A DNA stretch of 64,000 bases from an uncultured delta proteobacterium (GCA_903835685.1 CAILNX010000053.1:50487-114486); one strand, 5' to 3'; positions 35,685 to 44,606 are shown, counted from the first letter of the stretch. The notes: generated from the sequence alone by a model not told the origin. Translations and numbers: made by a program.

Positions 35685-36548
35685 CTATTCTTCTGGCCTG
35701 CCGGATTCCGCCTGGCCGGGAAGGGGCAGGCCCTGGTGACCGATCATGGCCTCCCGGGGGGGAAAGCGTCTGGAGGAGTGGCCCGACAGAAAGAGGCACA
35801 GGCTCCAAAAGGAGAGCAGAAAGCCTGCCAGAAAGGGACGCCAAGGGAGAAAGGCCTGCTCACCGCCCACCAAGGCGATGAGCACCTGGGCCGGATAGAG
35901 CAGGACAAAGGCGGACAGCGGGGAACGGCTGAGCACCGCGCCCAGCACCGCCGGAACCATCCAGAGCATGTCCACGGGTCCGGCCCGCAGCACCCCGCCG
36001 TATTGGGACTCCACATGGCTCAAGCTGAGCACGCCCAGAACAGCCACCACGGCGCTGACCACCCGGGCCAAGAGCCTGTCGCCCATGAGGCCTTCGATGA
36101 CCCGGGGGAAGAGCAGAAAAAGGAACAGGCACTGCCCCAACACCCAGGGGAAGAGGAGGAAGGCGCATTTGAGGACCCGGGCGGACAAGGGAATGGCTTG
36201 CCCGGCCAGAAAGGTCAGATCCAGAGACAGGCATCGACCCGCCGTCGCTGCAACGATGAGGGCCAGCCCGCCCCAGAAGGCCATGCCCCGGGGCCCGGCC
36301 GGGCGATAGGGGGACAGGCCGGACCAGCGGGCCAGGAGCAGGGGAAGGCCAACCCCGAACAGGGAAAGGTGCAGGAGGCAATAGGCCAAGAGCCCGAGTG
36401 AACGGGCATCCAGTTCCTGAACCCGGACCAGGGGATGTTCGAGGAGCCAAAAAGGCAGGGAGAATTGGACCTGGGCCAGTCCACTGGTGAGCAGGAATCC
36501 CGACCAGGCCAGCAGGACCCAGAGGACCGGCCCTCGTTCGTTTCGCAT
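35685..36548 (-). CDS. Multi-pass membrane protein of unknown function, possibly CPBP-like
   Basis: The 287-residue product has about eight hydrophobic segments and no domain I can assign with certainty. The stretch 147-225 weakly recalls the core of CPBP/myxosortase glutamic proteases: Glu152 and Arg158 (FPRVIEGLMGDRLL), His178 (VLSLSHVES), then a Gly/Pro-rich helix pair. The family's EExxxR spacing is not kept, and Tyr218 is where a final His/Asn is expected. It precedes the protease with a sorting-type C-terminus, so a processing role is tempting but unproven. The start at 36548 is the first Met before the first helix; no good ribosome binding site is seen. Confidence 0.55.
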   Translation of the reverse strand: MRNERGPVLWVLLAWSGFLLTSGLAQVQFSLPFWLLEHPLVRVQELDARSLGLLAYCLLHLSLFGVGLPLLLARWSGLSPYRPAGPRGMAFWGGLALIVAATAGRCLSLDLTFLAGQAIPLSARVLKCAFLLFPWVLGQCLFLFLLFPRVIEGLMGDRLLARVVSAVVAVLGVLSLSHVESQYGGVLRAGPVDMLWMVPAVLGAVLSRSPLSAFVLLYPAQVLIALVGGEQAFLPWRPFLAGFLLSFWSLCLFLSGHSSRRFPPREAMIGHQGLPLPGQAESGRPEE

Positions 36549-36799
36549 CCAGACATTGTGCCGCAAAGCCCCGGGCTTGGCAAGAAGAGCCGGCCGATTC
36601 GCCTGGACTTCAGCCCGCAAGCCCGTTCCTGGCCCCATCTTCCGGCCCGCTCCTGATCCGGGAGAGAAAACCGCCCATGCCCGGCTTGTTACCTGAAGCC
36701 CGCCAGTATAGGCTGCATTCCTGGACCTGGAATAGGCCGCCGCTGCCGGAGAAACGCTCAAGGCCCGGACATATCCAGGCCCTTGAGGACTGAGGAATA

Positions 36800-37564
36800 A
36801 TGGACGCATCCACCCTGATTATCACGGCCCTGGCCGCAGGCCTGGCCGGTTTCACCCAGGGGTTCGCCGGGTTCGGCTCCACCCTGGCCGCCTTGCCTCT
36901 GCTCGGCGCGATCCTGCCCGTGCGCACGGCCGTGCCCGTGTCCTGCCTCATGGCCCTGTGCATCAACCTCCTGCTGACCAGCCGCCTGAAGGCGGACATC
37001 CGCTGGCGGCCACTCGTCCGCATCCTGGCCTGCTCCCTGCCGGGCATGGTCCTGGGCGCGCTGGTCCTGGGCCTGGCCCCGGCCCTGGTGCTCAAGGCCA
37101 TGCTGGGCGCGGCCGTGCTGCTCCTCTCCCTGCGCACCCTGCGCGCCCCGCTGGCCGCGCCCAAGCCCGGCCCGCTGCTGACCGTGGGGGCCGGGTTCCT
37201 GGCCGGATTCTTCGGGGTGTGCATCGGCATCAACGGCCCCCAGGTGGTGGCCTGGGCCACCCGCCAGTCCCTGGGACGGGACGGGTTCAAGGCCACCCTG
37301 GCGGCCTATTTCCTGCTGGCCGGAGTGGTCATCGTGGGCCTCCAGGCCTGGGATGGACTCCTGGACCAGGAGGTGCTCTCTCTGTTTGTGTTGAGCCTGC
37401 CAGCCCTGGGGGTCGGGCTTTGGGCCGGATACGCGGCCAGCGGCCGGATGAGCGAGGAGGGATTCCTGAAGATGGTGCAGGGGCTTTTGGGCCTGACCGG
37501 GGCCGTGCTTCTGGGCCAGGCCTTTCTGGCCTGGGTGACCGCCCTGCCCACCCCGCTCCCCTAA
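36800..37564 (+). CDS. TauE/SafE-family membrane permease
   Basis: The 254-residue protein has eight predicted helices in two repeats of the TauE/SafE fold, with the glycine-rich motifs GFTQGFAGFGSTLAALPLL and AGFLAGFFGVCIGINGPQVV. Members export sulfite, sulfoacetate or other sulfur-containing or organic anions. Substrate cannot be told from sequence. The start at 36800 follows TGAGGA. It is divergent from the membrane-protein gene to its left. Confidence 0.85.
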   Translation: MDASTLIITALAAGLAGFTQGFAGFGSTLAALPLLGAILPVRTAVPVSCLMALCINLLLTSRLKADIRWRPLVRILACSLPGMVLGALVLGLAPALVLKAMLGAAVLLLSLRTLRAPLAAPKPGPLLTVGAGFLAGFFGVCIGINGPQVVAWATRQSLGRDGFKATLAAYFLLAGVVIVGLQAWDGLLDQEVLSLFVLSLPALGVGLWAGYAASGRMSEEGFLKMVQGLLGLTGAVLLGQAFLAWVTALPTPLP

Positions 37565-37608
37565 GGCCGGGCCAGCCAATTCAGCCGACCAGCGCCCAAC
37601 ACAACACA

Positions 37609-37630
37609 AAGAAAATATTATTCTTTTCTT
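37609..37630. repeat. AT-rich hairpin between convergent genes
   Basis: AAGAAAA (37609-37615) and TTTTCTT (37624-37630) form a perfect 7-bp stem around TATTATTC. It sits between the converging permease and deoxyribosyltransferase-fold genes and could terminate the permease transcript, which then runs into T-rich sequence. Confidence 0.45.
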
Positions 37631-37661
37631 CTTCCGGGTGGAGTGTTTCCCAGGCGCAGCC

Positions 37662-38219
37662 CTAGGAGACGCAGCCCAGCATGGCCTGTTCGGCCTGGGC
37701 CGAATAGGGGACGTACCCCGCGCCCGGCCTCTGGGACAGAACCGTGCGCACCAGGCGGGCCAACTGCCCGGGCCGCTCCAGGACCTCGGACAAACCGAGA
37801 AAATCCGTGCGGGTCAGAGCTGTAATCCCCCGCAAAAGCAGCGGGGCGTCAGGTCCGGGCAGGCCGTCGCCGACCACCACCACCCGCTTCTTCAAGGCCC
37901 CGGCCCAGCCCAGGCGCATATGCGCGGCCTCGGCCCGGACCAGGCGGCCGCTGCTGTCGCGAGGCAGCAGGGTCACAAACACGTCGCAGGTCTCCATCCA
38001 GTTGAACTCCCGGCGGGTCGAGGCCACCGGATCGCTTCCAGGCCCGGCCAGGGGGCTTGCGGGCTGGCAATGGCTGGAAAATACCTGCAACCCGGCCTGC
38101 TCCAGGGCCAAAGCCAAGCGGTCCGAAAGGCCGGAATGCATTTGGACGGGAAGGTCCAGATAGACACAGGAGCGGCGGTCGCTGCCGCCGGAAGAATACT
38201 CGTTCAGACTGGGGTCCAT
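37662..38219 (-). CDS. Nucleoside 2-deoxyribosyltransferase-fold protein of unknown function
   Basis: The 185-residue product has the layout of the nucleoside deoxyribosyltransferase/TIR-related fold: CVYLDLPVQMHSGLSDRLAL, then FNWMETCDVFVTLLPRDSSG with Asp79, RAEAAHMRLGWA with a possible nucleophile Glu97, and RVVVVGDG. Such proteins cleave or sense nucleosides or nucleotides. It is the third gene of a unit headed by cheV and a histidine phosphotransfer gene, so it may have a signalling job. The assignment rests on pattern resemblance only. Confidence 0.5.
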   Translation of the reverse strand: MDPSLNEYSSGGSDRRSCVYLDLPVQMHSGLSDRLALALEQAGLQVFSSHCQPASPLAGPGSDPVASTRREFNWMETCDVFVTLLPRDSSGRLVRAEAAHMRLGWAGALKKRVVVVGDGLPGPDAPLLLRGITALTRTDFLGLSEVLERPGQLARLVRTVLSQRPGAGYVPYSAQAEQAMLGCVS

Positions 38220-38305
38220 GCTGGCCTCCTCAAGGGATGGCCGGAAAATTGTCCCTTCCGGCTTCTGATCCAGCAGGTTTGCAAGGCCTGTGCCGTCCGG
38301 CAGCC

Positions 38306-38695
38306 CTACCCGCTGACCGCCACCCGGCTGAGGAGGAGCATGACCTCCCGCAGATTATCCGGCGCGCCAGCCTCGGGATGGTCCAGAAAGGCCCCGATGG
38401 TGTCCAGGCCCCGGATCAGGGCCTCGTGGATGCGCGGGCTGGGCTGAAGCATCTGGTTGCGGATCATGTCCAGGACATGCTCCATGCGGTGGGACAGGAA
38501 CTCGATATCCTTGTATCCCAGCAGGTTGCTTGCGCCCTTGATGGAATGGGCATGACGGAACAGGGCGTTCACCAGGGCGTCCCGCTCATCAGGGTCGGCG
38601 TTCTGGAGGGCGATGAGCTGGTCCTCCATCTCCACCAGGCGGCTCCCGGTCTCCTCCACAAAGGAGTCCACCACCTCGTCGCGGGTCAGGGTCAT
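38306..38695 (-). CDS. Stand-alone histidine phosphotransfer (Hpt) protein
   Basis: The 129-residue helical protein carries the Hpt motif RHAHSIKGASNLLG, with His50 as the likely phosphorylated residue. It is CheA-like in its N-terminal domain but lacks any kinase part, so it must take phosphate from another kinase or receiver. It lies between cheV (75 bases upstream), whose receiver domain is a possible partner, and the deoxyribosyltransferase-fold gene. Confidence 0.85.
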   Translation of the reverse strand: MTLTRDEVVDSFVEETGSRLVEMEDQLIALQNADPDERDALVNALFRHAHSIKGASNLLGYKDIEFLSHRMEHVLDMIRNQMLQPSPRIHEALIRGLDTIGAFLDHPEAGAPDNLREVMLLLSRVAVSG

Positions 38696-38770
38696 GAACG
38701 TCTTCCTTGTCTTTTGTCCTGGGGGGTATCTGAGTGGCGCAGTGGCCCTGCAAGTCCCTGCGCAGCCAGC

Positions 38771-39724
38771 CTAGCGCGCTACGGCCCGGGCCTCGATGAG
38801 CCGGATGGCGTGGCTGGCCATCTGGTCCAGGTCCGGTTTGGAGACCTGCTCGTCGGCATGCACGGATTCGCCCTTGTGGCGCAGTTCGTCGGTGATGATC
38901 GAGGAGTACAGGATGACCGGAAGCACCTGGAGCACCGGGTCGCTTTTTATGGCCTTGGTCAGGGAGAATCCGTCCATCTGGGGCATTTCGATGTCCGAGA
39001 TGACGATGTCCACGAATTCGGTGATGGGGCGGCCTTGTTCCTGGGCCTCGTTCTTCAGGCGCATGAGGGTGGTCAAGGCCTCTTGCCCATTGCCCGTGAG
39101 CAGGGGTTTGAAATTGGCCTGGGTCAGGTTGTCCTTGAGCATGAGCCGGATGGTCTGGGAGTCCTCGGCCACCAGGGCACTGTAGGTCCGGTCAGCCCGA
39201 ACCGTGATCTTCCAGGGTGAGCGGTCCCCGGCCGGGGCCAGGTCCGCGATGATGCTCTCCAGGTCCAGGAGCTGGATGAACCGCCCGGCCCGCTCCACGA
39301 TGCCGATGAGGCAGGCGGTGTTCATGCGGGCCAGATAGCCGCTGGGGGCAGCCACCTCGCCCCAGCCCACCCGGTGGATCTCCGTGACCCCGGAGACCAG
39401 AAATCCGGTCACGGACTGGCTGAACTCGGTGACGATGACCACCTCGTGGGGATGCTGGCGGCGCTTCATGCCCAGCCAGACGCTTAAGTCCAGCACGGGC
39501 AGGATGTGGTCGCGCAAGGGGATGGTGCCCAGAAAGCAAGGGTGCGGGGCCGAGGCCGAGGGCTCCAGGGACGGGGTCTCGATGACCTGCATGACCTTGG
39601 CCACGTTCACCCCGAAATGGCAGGGTTCGCCCGGCCCATCAGGCCCCAGGTCTTCGTTGATGAAGAATTCCAGGATTTCCAGCTCATTGGTCCCGGTTTC
39701 AAGCAGAATGCCGGTCTTCACCAT
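38771..39724 (-). CDS. cheV: Chemotaxis coupling protein CheV (CheW plus receiver)
   Basis: The 317-residue product has a CheW domain (about 1-165, with FGVNVAKVMQVIETP and HILPVLDLSVWLG) followed by a receiver domain (about 185-310). The receiver has the acidic pocket VAEDSQTIR, the phospho-acceptor Asp in VISDIEMPQMDG and the lysine in QVSKPDL. It couples chemoreceptors to CheA and adjusts the coupling by phosphorylation. It heads the cheV-hpt-ndt-like unit. Confidence 0.93.
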   Translation of the reverse strand: MVKTGILLETGTNELEILEFFINEDLGPDGPGEPCHFGVNVAKVMQVIETPSLEPSASAPHPCFLGTIPLRDHILPVLDLSVWLGMKRRQHPHEVVIVTEFSQSVTGFLVSGVTEIHRVGWGEVAAPSGYLARMNTACLIGIVERAGRFIQLLDLESIIADLAPAGDRSPWKITVRADRTYSALVAEDSQTIRLMLKDNLTQANFKPLLTGNGQEALTTLMRLKNEAQEQGRPITEFVDIVISDIEMPQMDGFSLTKAIKSDPVLQVLPVILYSSIITDELRHKGESVHADEQVSKPDLDQMASHAIRLIEARAVAR

Positions 39725-39903
39725 GGTCTCCCCCTGGACTGGGCATCGAGGCGTTGCGTGGCGGGTATCCCCTTATCCAATCTGTAGCACCCTTTCCGGG
39801 TCCGGTCCACTCTTGATGGGACCGGAAGTCCCGCCAGGCCGAGGGACATTCCCCTTGCGCAGGCCCAGGACGCGCCACTGGCGGCGACTCCCATTCAGGC
39901 CTC

Positions 39904-40920
39904 TCATTTCGCGGGGGCAATCTGTTTGCGCTTGCCCTTGAAGAAATCCCAGATCGCGGTGGTCGCGTCCAGGGTCGACGCCGATCCGTCGTTCTCCCTC
40001 CGGCCCCCTGCCCCGCCCGGCCAGGCGTGCCCGATCTCTTCGACCAGGGTGAAGACCACCTCGGTCTGCTCCCGGCATCCTTCATAGCGGTCCACGGCCA
40101 CGCGCCGGTCAACGTCCCCCTCCTGCACCGGACCGGAAGCACATCCGTCGGCGCCGGTCCAATAATGGACCGCAAAGGAGGCCGGGGCCAGGGGCGCGTC
40201 AAAAGCCTTGAAAATGCGTTTGCGGTCCAGGGAGCTTTTTCCCCCTGCCACTGGGACCAGGGTATCCTGGCCGCCGTTGATGAGCAGGGCCGAGACCGGG
40301 CGGGCCGGTTGTTTTTCGTCGCCAAACATCCCCCCGGCCACCGGGGCGATGGCCGCGATCAGGTCGGACAACTCCCGGCCCAGACGATGGGCCATCATGG
40401 CCCCGTTGGATATGCCGGTGACAAAAATGCGCTCGGGGTCCACGGGATAGTCCCGGACCAGGGACTGGATCAGGTCGCGGATGAAACCCACGTCGTCCAC
40501 GCCCTGGCGCATGGCCGAGGCGCAGCAGTGCCCGGCGTTCCAGACCAGGAAACGGTCCTGGAGACTGGCCGTGCCGTCGGGAAACACCGCGATGAAGCCC
40601 TCCTGCTCGGCCTTGAGGTGAAACCCGGTCATGCGCATGACCTGCTTTCCATTGCCGCCCCCCCCGTGCAGGACCAGCACGGCCGGGACCTTGGCCTCGG
40701 CCAGGTGGCTGGGGATATACACAGAATAGGTACGCACCCGGCCCCGGTGTTCAAGGTTCACGGTCCGGGGATTCCCGCTCTGCGCCGGGGGTTGGACCGC
40801 CGCAGCCCAGGCGCAGGGGGCTTGGATCAACCAAAAGATCAGAAGGGCCGACACGAACAGAAGGCCTCCGCCGCTCAGCCAAAATCCAACGGGTCGAAAT
40901 TCCCGAACACCGCTCCCCAT
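39904..40920 (-). CDS. Secreted esterase of the polyhydroxybutyrate-depolymerase/LpqC family
   Basis: The 338-residue product has an N-terminal membrane/signal segment (about 10-40). Its alpha/beta hydrolase has VLVLHGGGGNGKQ, nucleophile Ser in VTGISNGAMMAHRL, Asp in INGGQDTLVP and His in EIGHAWPGG. Family members split polyhydroxyalkanoate oligomers or feruloyl-type esters; the substrate here is unknown. Its start abuts the korC stop without a gap, so it is probably expressed from the kor operon although its role seems unrelated. Confidence 0.8.
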   Translation of the reverse strand: MGSGVREFRPVGFWLSGGGLLFVSALLIFWLIQAPCAWAAAVQPPAQSGNPRTVNLEHRGRVRTYSVYIPSHLAEAKVPAVLVLHGGGGNGKQVMRMTGFHLKAEQEGFIAVFPDGTASLQDRFLVWNAGHCCASAMRQGVDDVGFIRDLIQSLVRDYPVDPERIFVTGISNGAMMAHRLGRELSDLIAAIAPVAGGMFGDEKQPARPVSALLINGGQDTLVPVAGGKSSLDRKRIFKAFDAPLAPASFAVHYWTGADGCASGPVQEGDVDRRVAVDRYEGCREQTEVVFTLVEEIGHAWPGGAGGRRENDGSASTLDATTAIWDFFKGKRKQIAPAK

Positions 40921-41532
40921 CTAGTCCCCCGGCTCCTCGGTCTCGTCTCCGTTGCCGTCCCACAGGGCCGGAGGCGGACCGAAATGCTTCTTGGCCTGGC
41001 TGTATCCCAGGCTGAAGGCCTTCAGGTTCTTGTCCAGGACCTTGGCCGGCAGCGAGGCGGCCAGGGCTTTTTTCATCACCGCCTGCCGGGCAAAGGGCAG
41101 GAGCCAGGTCAGGGCGCCCAGGACCACGCTGTTCATGGCCTGGGGCACGCCGATCTTGTCCCGGGCCAGGCGGGTGAAGGGCAGGCCCAGGTAGAAATTG
41201 GACGGGGGCTGGCGGACCAGGTCGGATTCGATGACCAGGATGCCCCGGGGCTTCATGTTGCGGTAGTAGGTGTTGCAGGCCTCCTGGCTCAAGGCCACCA
41301 GGAGGTCCACGCTTTCGGCCTTGGGATAGCTGATGGGCACGGTGCTGACCACCAGGTCCGTGCGGCTGGCCCCGCCCCGGGCCTCGGGTCCGTAGCTCTG
41401 GGTCTGGGTCACGTGGAAGCCGTGGCCCAGGGCCAGGGCTCCGCCCAGGACCTTGCCCAGGGTGATGACCCCCTGGCCGCCCAGGCCCGAGAGCCGGATT
41501 TCGAAGCGTTCCAGGGCCGTGAACCGCTTCAT
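40921..41532 (-). CDS. korC: 2-oxoacid:ferredoxin oxidoreductase, gamma subunit
   Basis: The 203-residue gamma-type subunit starts with the conserved FEIRLSGLGGQGVITLGKVLG and continues with QSYGPEARGGASRTDLVVS. With KorA, B and D it oxidises a 2-oxoacid (most likely 2-oxoglutarate) to the acyl-CoA while reducing ferredoxin. Its start overlaps korB by four bases. The acidic tail is unremarkable. Confidence 0.9.
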   Translation of the reverse strand: MKRFTALERFEIRLSGLGGQGVITLGKVLGGALALGHGFHVTQTQSYGPEARGGASRTDLVVSTVPISYPKAESVDLLVALSQEACNTYYRNMKPRGILVIESDLVRQPPSNFYLGLPFTRLARDKIGVPQAMNSVVLGALTWLLPFARQAVMKKALAASLPAKVLDKNLKAFSLGYSQAKKHFGPPPALWDGNGDETEEPGD

Positions 41533-42437
41533 GACTCGACCCCCTCCAGCTTGGCCTTGGTCGAGGCCGGATCATGGCCGTTCGGCTCGGGCAGGGCCTC
41601 CCGGGCCTTGGGCCGGGCCAGGAGCGCGGCCTGCATGACCCGGTAGCGCTCTTCCAGGCCCGGCTCGTCCCGCTCCACGAACACGCCCACGGGGATGCGC
41701 TCCTTGCGCTCGGCCTCGCTGAAGTGCTCCCAGGCCTCCCGGGGCACGGCCGCGTGCTTCAAGGCCTGGTACATGTCCACCGGGTTCTTGAACTTGTTCT
41801 TGCGGCCGTACTGGGTGTGGCAGGGGGTGAGCACCTCCACCAGGTTGAAGCCCGGCCGCTCGATGGCCGAACTGATGAGCCGGTCCAGGAGATGAGCCTG
41901 GAACACCGTGCCCCGGGCCACGTAATTGGCCCCGGCCGCCCGGGCCAGGTCCACCAGATCAAAGGGCTTTTCCAGCGCGCCGTAGGGGCTGGTGGCCGTG
42001 CGCGCCCCGCCCGGGGTGGTGGGCGAGGTTTGCCCGCCGGTCATGCCGTAGATGTTGTTGTTCAGCACCAGGGCGGCGATGCCGATGTTGCGCCGGGCGG
42101 CGTGGATCAAATGGTTGCCGCCAATGGCCAGGGCGTCGCCGTCGCCCATGATGCAGATGACCTTGAGCTTGGGGCTGGCCATCTTGATGCCCGTGGCAAA
42201 GGTCAAGGCCCGGCCGTGGGTGGTGTGCACGGTGTTGAAGTCCACGTACACGGCGATGCGGCCCGAGCAGCCGATGCCGGCCACCACCACCACCTCGTCC
42301 TTGGACAGGGACAGGCCGTGCACGGCCCGGATGAGCGAGCCCAGGGCGATGCCGTGCCCGCAGCCCGGGCAGAACACGTGGGGAAATTTCTTGTTGTGGC
42401 GCAGGTACTGGTGGATGAGCTGGGTGACGTCGGACAT
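41529..42437 (-). CDS. korB: 2-oxoacid:ferredoxin oxidoreductase, beta (TPP-binding) subunit
   Basis: The 302-residue subunit binds thiamine diphosphate through GDGDALAIGGNHLIHAARRN then LVLNNNIYGMTGGQ, and has CPGCGHGIALG near the N-terminus. It forms the active site with KorA. It lies 4 bases after korA and overlaps korC by ATGA. Confidence 0.93.
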   Translation of the reverse strand: MSDVTQLIHQYLRHNKKFPHVFCPGCGHGIALGSLIRAVHGLSLSKDEVVVVAGIGCSGRIAVYVDFNTVHTTHGRALTFATGIKMASPKLKVICIMGDGDALAIGGNHLIHAARRNIGIAALVLNNNIYGMTGGQTSPTTPGGARTATSPYGALEKPFDLVDLARAAGANYVARGTVFQAHLLDRLISSAIERPGFNLVEVLTPCHTQYGRKNKFKNPVDMYQALKHAAVPREAWEHFSEAERKERIPVGVFVERDEPGLEERYRVMQAALLARPKAREALPEPNGHDPASTKAKLEGVES

Positions 42438-42441
42438 GGCG

Positions 42442-43599
42442 CTACACCTGGGTCAGGGCCTTCAGGATTTCCGAGGGGGTGATGATCTGGCCATCCACGC
42501 GGTTCAAGGTGCGCACCGAGGAGCGGCCGCCATTCACCCGCTTCACCTCGCGGGACATCTGGCCCATGTTCATCTCCGGCACGATGACCGCCCGGCAGGA
42601 CGAAAGCAGGCGCAGGGCGGCCGCCTTGGGAAAGGGAAAGAGCGTGCCGAGTTTCAAGAGTCCGGCCTTGATCCCCCGCGCCCGGGCCTGGTCCACGGCG
42701 TAGCGGGCCGAGCGGGCCACGGACCCGTAGGCCACCACCCCGACCTCGGCGTCCCGGGTCTGGTATTCCTCCACCACCTGGATGTCGTGGAAAAACTGAT
42801 CGATCTTGCGGAAGAGGCGGTGGTTTAAGTCCACGGTCTCGTCCGGCCGCTGGGTGGGAAAGCCGTTCACGTCGTGGGTCAGGCCGGTGACATGGAAGCG
42901 GTAGCCCGAGCCGATGGGCGGCATGGGCGGCACCCCGCGCACGGTCTCCTCGAAAGGCTTGTACCATTCCGGGGGCATGGTCGGCACCACCCGGTTAAAG
43001 ACCTCGAACTCGCCGGGAAGCGGCAGGGTGATCTTCTCCCGGGTGTGGGCCGTGACCTCGTCCAGGAGGAGAATCACCGGGGTGCGGTACTTCTCGGCCA
43101 TGTTGAAGGCGGTCACGGTCATGTGCAGGCATTCCTGGGTGTCCGAGGCCGAGAGCACGATGATGGAATGGTCCCCATGGGTGCCCCAGCGGGCCTGCTG
43201 CACGTCGCCCTGGGCCGGGGAGGTGGGCAGGCCAGTGGACGGCCCCCCGCGCATGACGTTGACCACCACCAGCGGGGTCTCGGCCATGCAGGCGTAGCCG
43301 ATGTGCTCCTGCATGAGGGAGAACCCCGGACCCGAGGTGGCGGTCATGGCCTTGCGCCCGGCCAGCGAGGCCCCGATGACCGCGCCCAGGCTGGCGATTT
43401 CGTCCTCCATCTGGAGAAAGACCCCGTCTCTTATGCGGGGCAGGCGGCTGGCCATGGTCTCCATGATCTCCGAAGAGGGGGTGATGGGATATCCGGCGTA
43501 AAAGGAGCACCCGGCCAGGAGCGCGCCCTCGGCCACGGCCTCGGCCCCCAGGGCGAAGACTTCCTTGCGTTTCTTTCGGGAAGAGCGCGGTGTAGGCAT
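42442..43599 (-). CDS. korA: 2-oxoacid:ferredoxin oxidoreductase, alpha subunit
   Basis: The 385-residue subunit shows AGCSFYAGYPITPSSEIMET, MEDEIASLGAVIGASLAGRK and TSGPGFSLMQEHIGYACMAE, typical of KorA. Subunit order D-A-B-C and the separate small ferredoxin subunit are typical of 2-oxoglutarate synthase in anaerobes, where it feeds an incomplete or reductive citric-acid pathway and glutamate synthesis. The exact 2-oxoacid is inferred from family resemblance. Confidence 0.92.
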   Translation of the reverse strand: MPTPRSSRKKRKEVFALGAEAVAEGALLAGCSFYAGYPITPSSEIMETMASRLPRIRDGVFLQMEDEIASLGAVIGASLAGRKAMTATSGPGFSLMQEHIGYACMAETPLVVVNVMRGGPSTGLPTSPAQGDVQQARWGTHGDHSIIVLSASDTQECLHMTVTAFNMAEKYRTPVILLLDEVTAHTREKITLPLPGEFEVFNRVVPTMPPEWYKPFEETVRGVPPMPPIGSGYRFHVTGLTHDVNGFPTQRPDETVDLNHRLFRKIDQFFHDIQVVEEYQTRDAEVGVVAYGSVARSARYAVDQARARGIKAGLLKLGTLFPFPKAAALRLLSSCRAVIVPEMNMGQMSREVKRVNGGRSSVRTLNRVDGQIITPSEILKALTQV

Positions 43600-43602
43600 G
43601 GC

Positions 43603-43866
43603 TCATTTCCCCTTGGCGGGCGGCTTGTAGCCCGGGGTCCCAGGGTCGGCCCCGGGCTCCTTGGTCCGTACCGAGATGGCGAAATCCGGGCAGTGCAGTT
43701 CGCAGAACCCGCAATTGATGCAATCTTCCTGGCGCACGGCCCGGGCCTTGCCCTCGGCGTCCAGTTCGATGACCTTTTCCGGACAAAAGGCGGCGCAGAT
43801 TCCGCAGCCCTTGCACCAGGCCGGGTAGATGACCACCTCGGTCAAACCCTTGTGTCTGTCGGTCAT
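43603..43866 (-). CDS. korD: 2-oxoacid:ferredoxin oxidoreductase, ferredoxin-like delta subunit
   Basis: The 87-residue protein has two [4Fe-4S] motifs, CKGCGICAAFCP and CINCGFCELHCP, and is the electron outlet of the Kor complex. It is the first gene of korDABC, ending 3 bases before korA. The start at 43866 follows a GGGTGGGGG stretch; a GTG at 43875 in the same frame is less likely. I cannot point to a clear promoter in the 170 bases upstream. Confidence 0.92.
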   Translation of the reverse strand: MTDRHKGLTEVVIYPAWCKGCGICAAFCPEKVIELDAEGKARAVRQEDCINCGFCELHCPDFAISVRTKEPGADPGTPGYKPPAKGK

Positions 43867-44040
43867 GTCCCCCACCCGTTCCGCGCCCTGGCCCGCCGGG
43901 TCCGGCCCGGATTCTCGGGCCGAGTCAAGGCCTTGGTATCACCTTCGGCGTCCTTACGGCAATACAAAACCCTGCCCTGAATGGGGGTTGAGACACGGTG
44001 GCGGGCCGGGAGAAGCGGGAAGGAAAGGCGGCGGCAGGCC

Positions 44041-44430
44041 TTACAGCGCGATCCGGTTCTGGCAGATATCTTCAACGAAGCGCACGGCCGAGAGCAACTG
44101 CTCGGACCCGAAGGGCTTGGCCAGGACCTGCTGCGCGCCCAGCGTTTCGGCGTGATAGAGCATGTTCACGCCCATGCCCTCGCTGCCCTTGGAGATGGCG
44201 ATGATCCCGCAACCAGGCGCGATCTTCTTGATCTCCAGAATGGTCTCGATGCCGTCCATCTCCGGCATGAAGATGTCCACCACCGCAATGTCCACCGGGG
44301 AGATGCGGAACAGGCCCAGGGCCTGGCGACCGTTCCCAGCCTCCAGCACGCTGTAGCCGCTGCGTTCCAGATCGTACCGGATGCTCATGCGCATCAGGGG
44401 GTTGTCATCAATGACCAGGATCGTCTTCAT
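44041..44430 (-). CDS. Single-domain response regulator (CheY-like)
   Basis: The 129-residue product is a receiver domain alone: ILVIDDNPLMRMSIRYDLE with Asp8/Asp9, phospho-acceptor Asp52 in VVDIFMPEMDG and Lys in VLAKPFGSE. It has no output domain, so it works through protein contact. The start at 44430 begins directly with the first strand; the frame continues upstream to Met codons such as 44496 with a better binding site (GGAGGG), so a short N-terminal extension is possible. The partner kinase is not in the window. Confidence 0.85.
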   Translation of the reverse strand: MKTILVIDDNPLMRMSIRYDLERSGYSVLEAGNGRQALGLFRISPVDIAVVDIFMPEMDGIETILEIKKIAPGCGIIAISKGSEGMGVNMLYHAETLGAQQVLAKPFGSEQLLSAVRFVEDICQNRIAL

Positions 44431-44572
44431 GTCCACGCGTTCGTCTCCTGCCGGTTCACGCATTCGCGTCTTTTTCGACACATACTCCCTTTCCATCCCT
44501 CCGCCAACCCCCTCGGCTGATTTTCGGGCCGGAATGATCCTGGGAAAGGCCAAGGGCTGGTGGCCGGGCACG

Positions 44573-44606
44573 AAAAAAGACCCTCCCCCGCGCGGGGAAG
44601 GGCCTT
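44573..44606 (-). terminator. Intrinsic terminator after secF
   Basis: On the minus strand a GC-rich stem (GGCCCTTCCCC with GGGGGAGGGTC, slightly imperfect) is followed by TTTTTT. It ends the secD-secF transcript 21 bases after the secF stop. Confidence 0.85.

Noticed and set aside
34221..36401. A 726-codon plus-strand open frame opposite the subtilase and membrane-protein genes
   Set aside because: Its composition is Gly/His/Gln/Arg-rich without motifs, and both genes on the other strand have clear domains or membrane helices.
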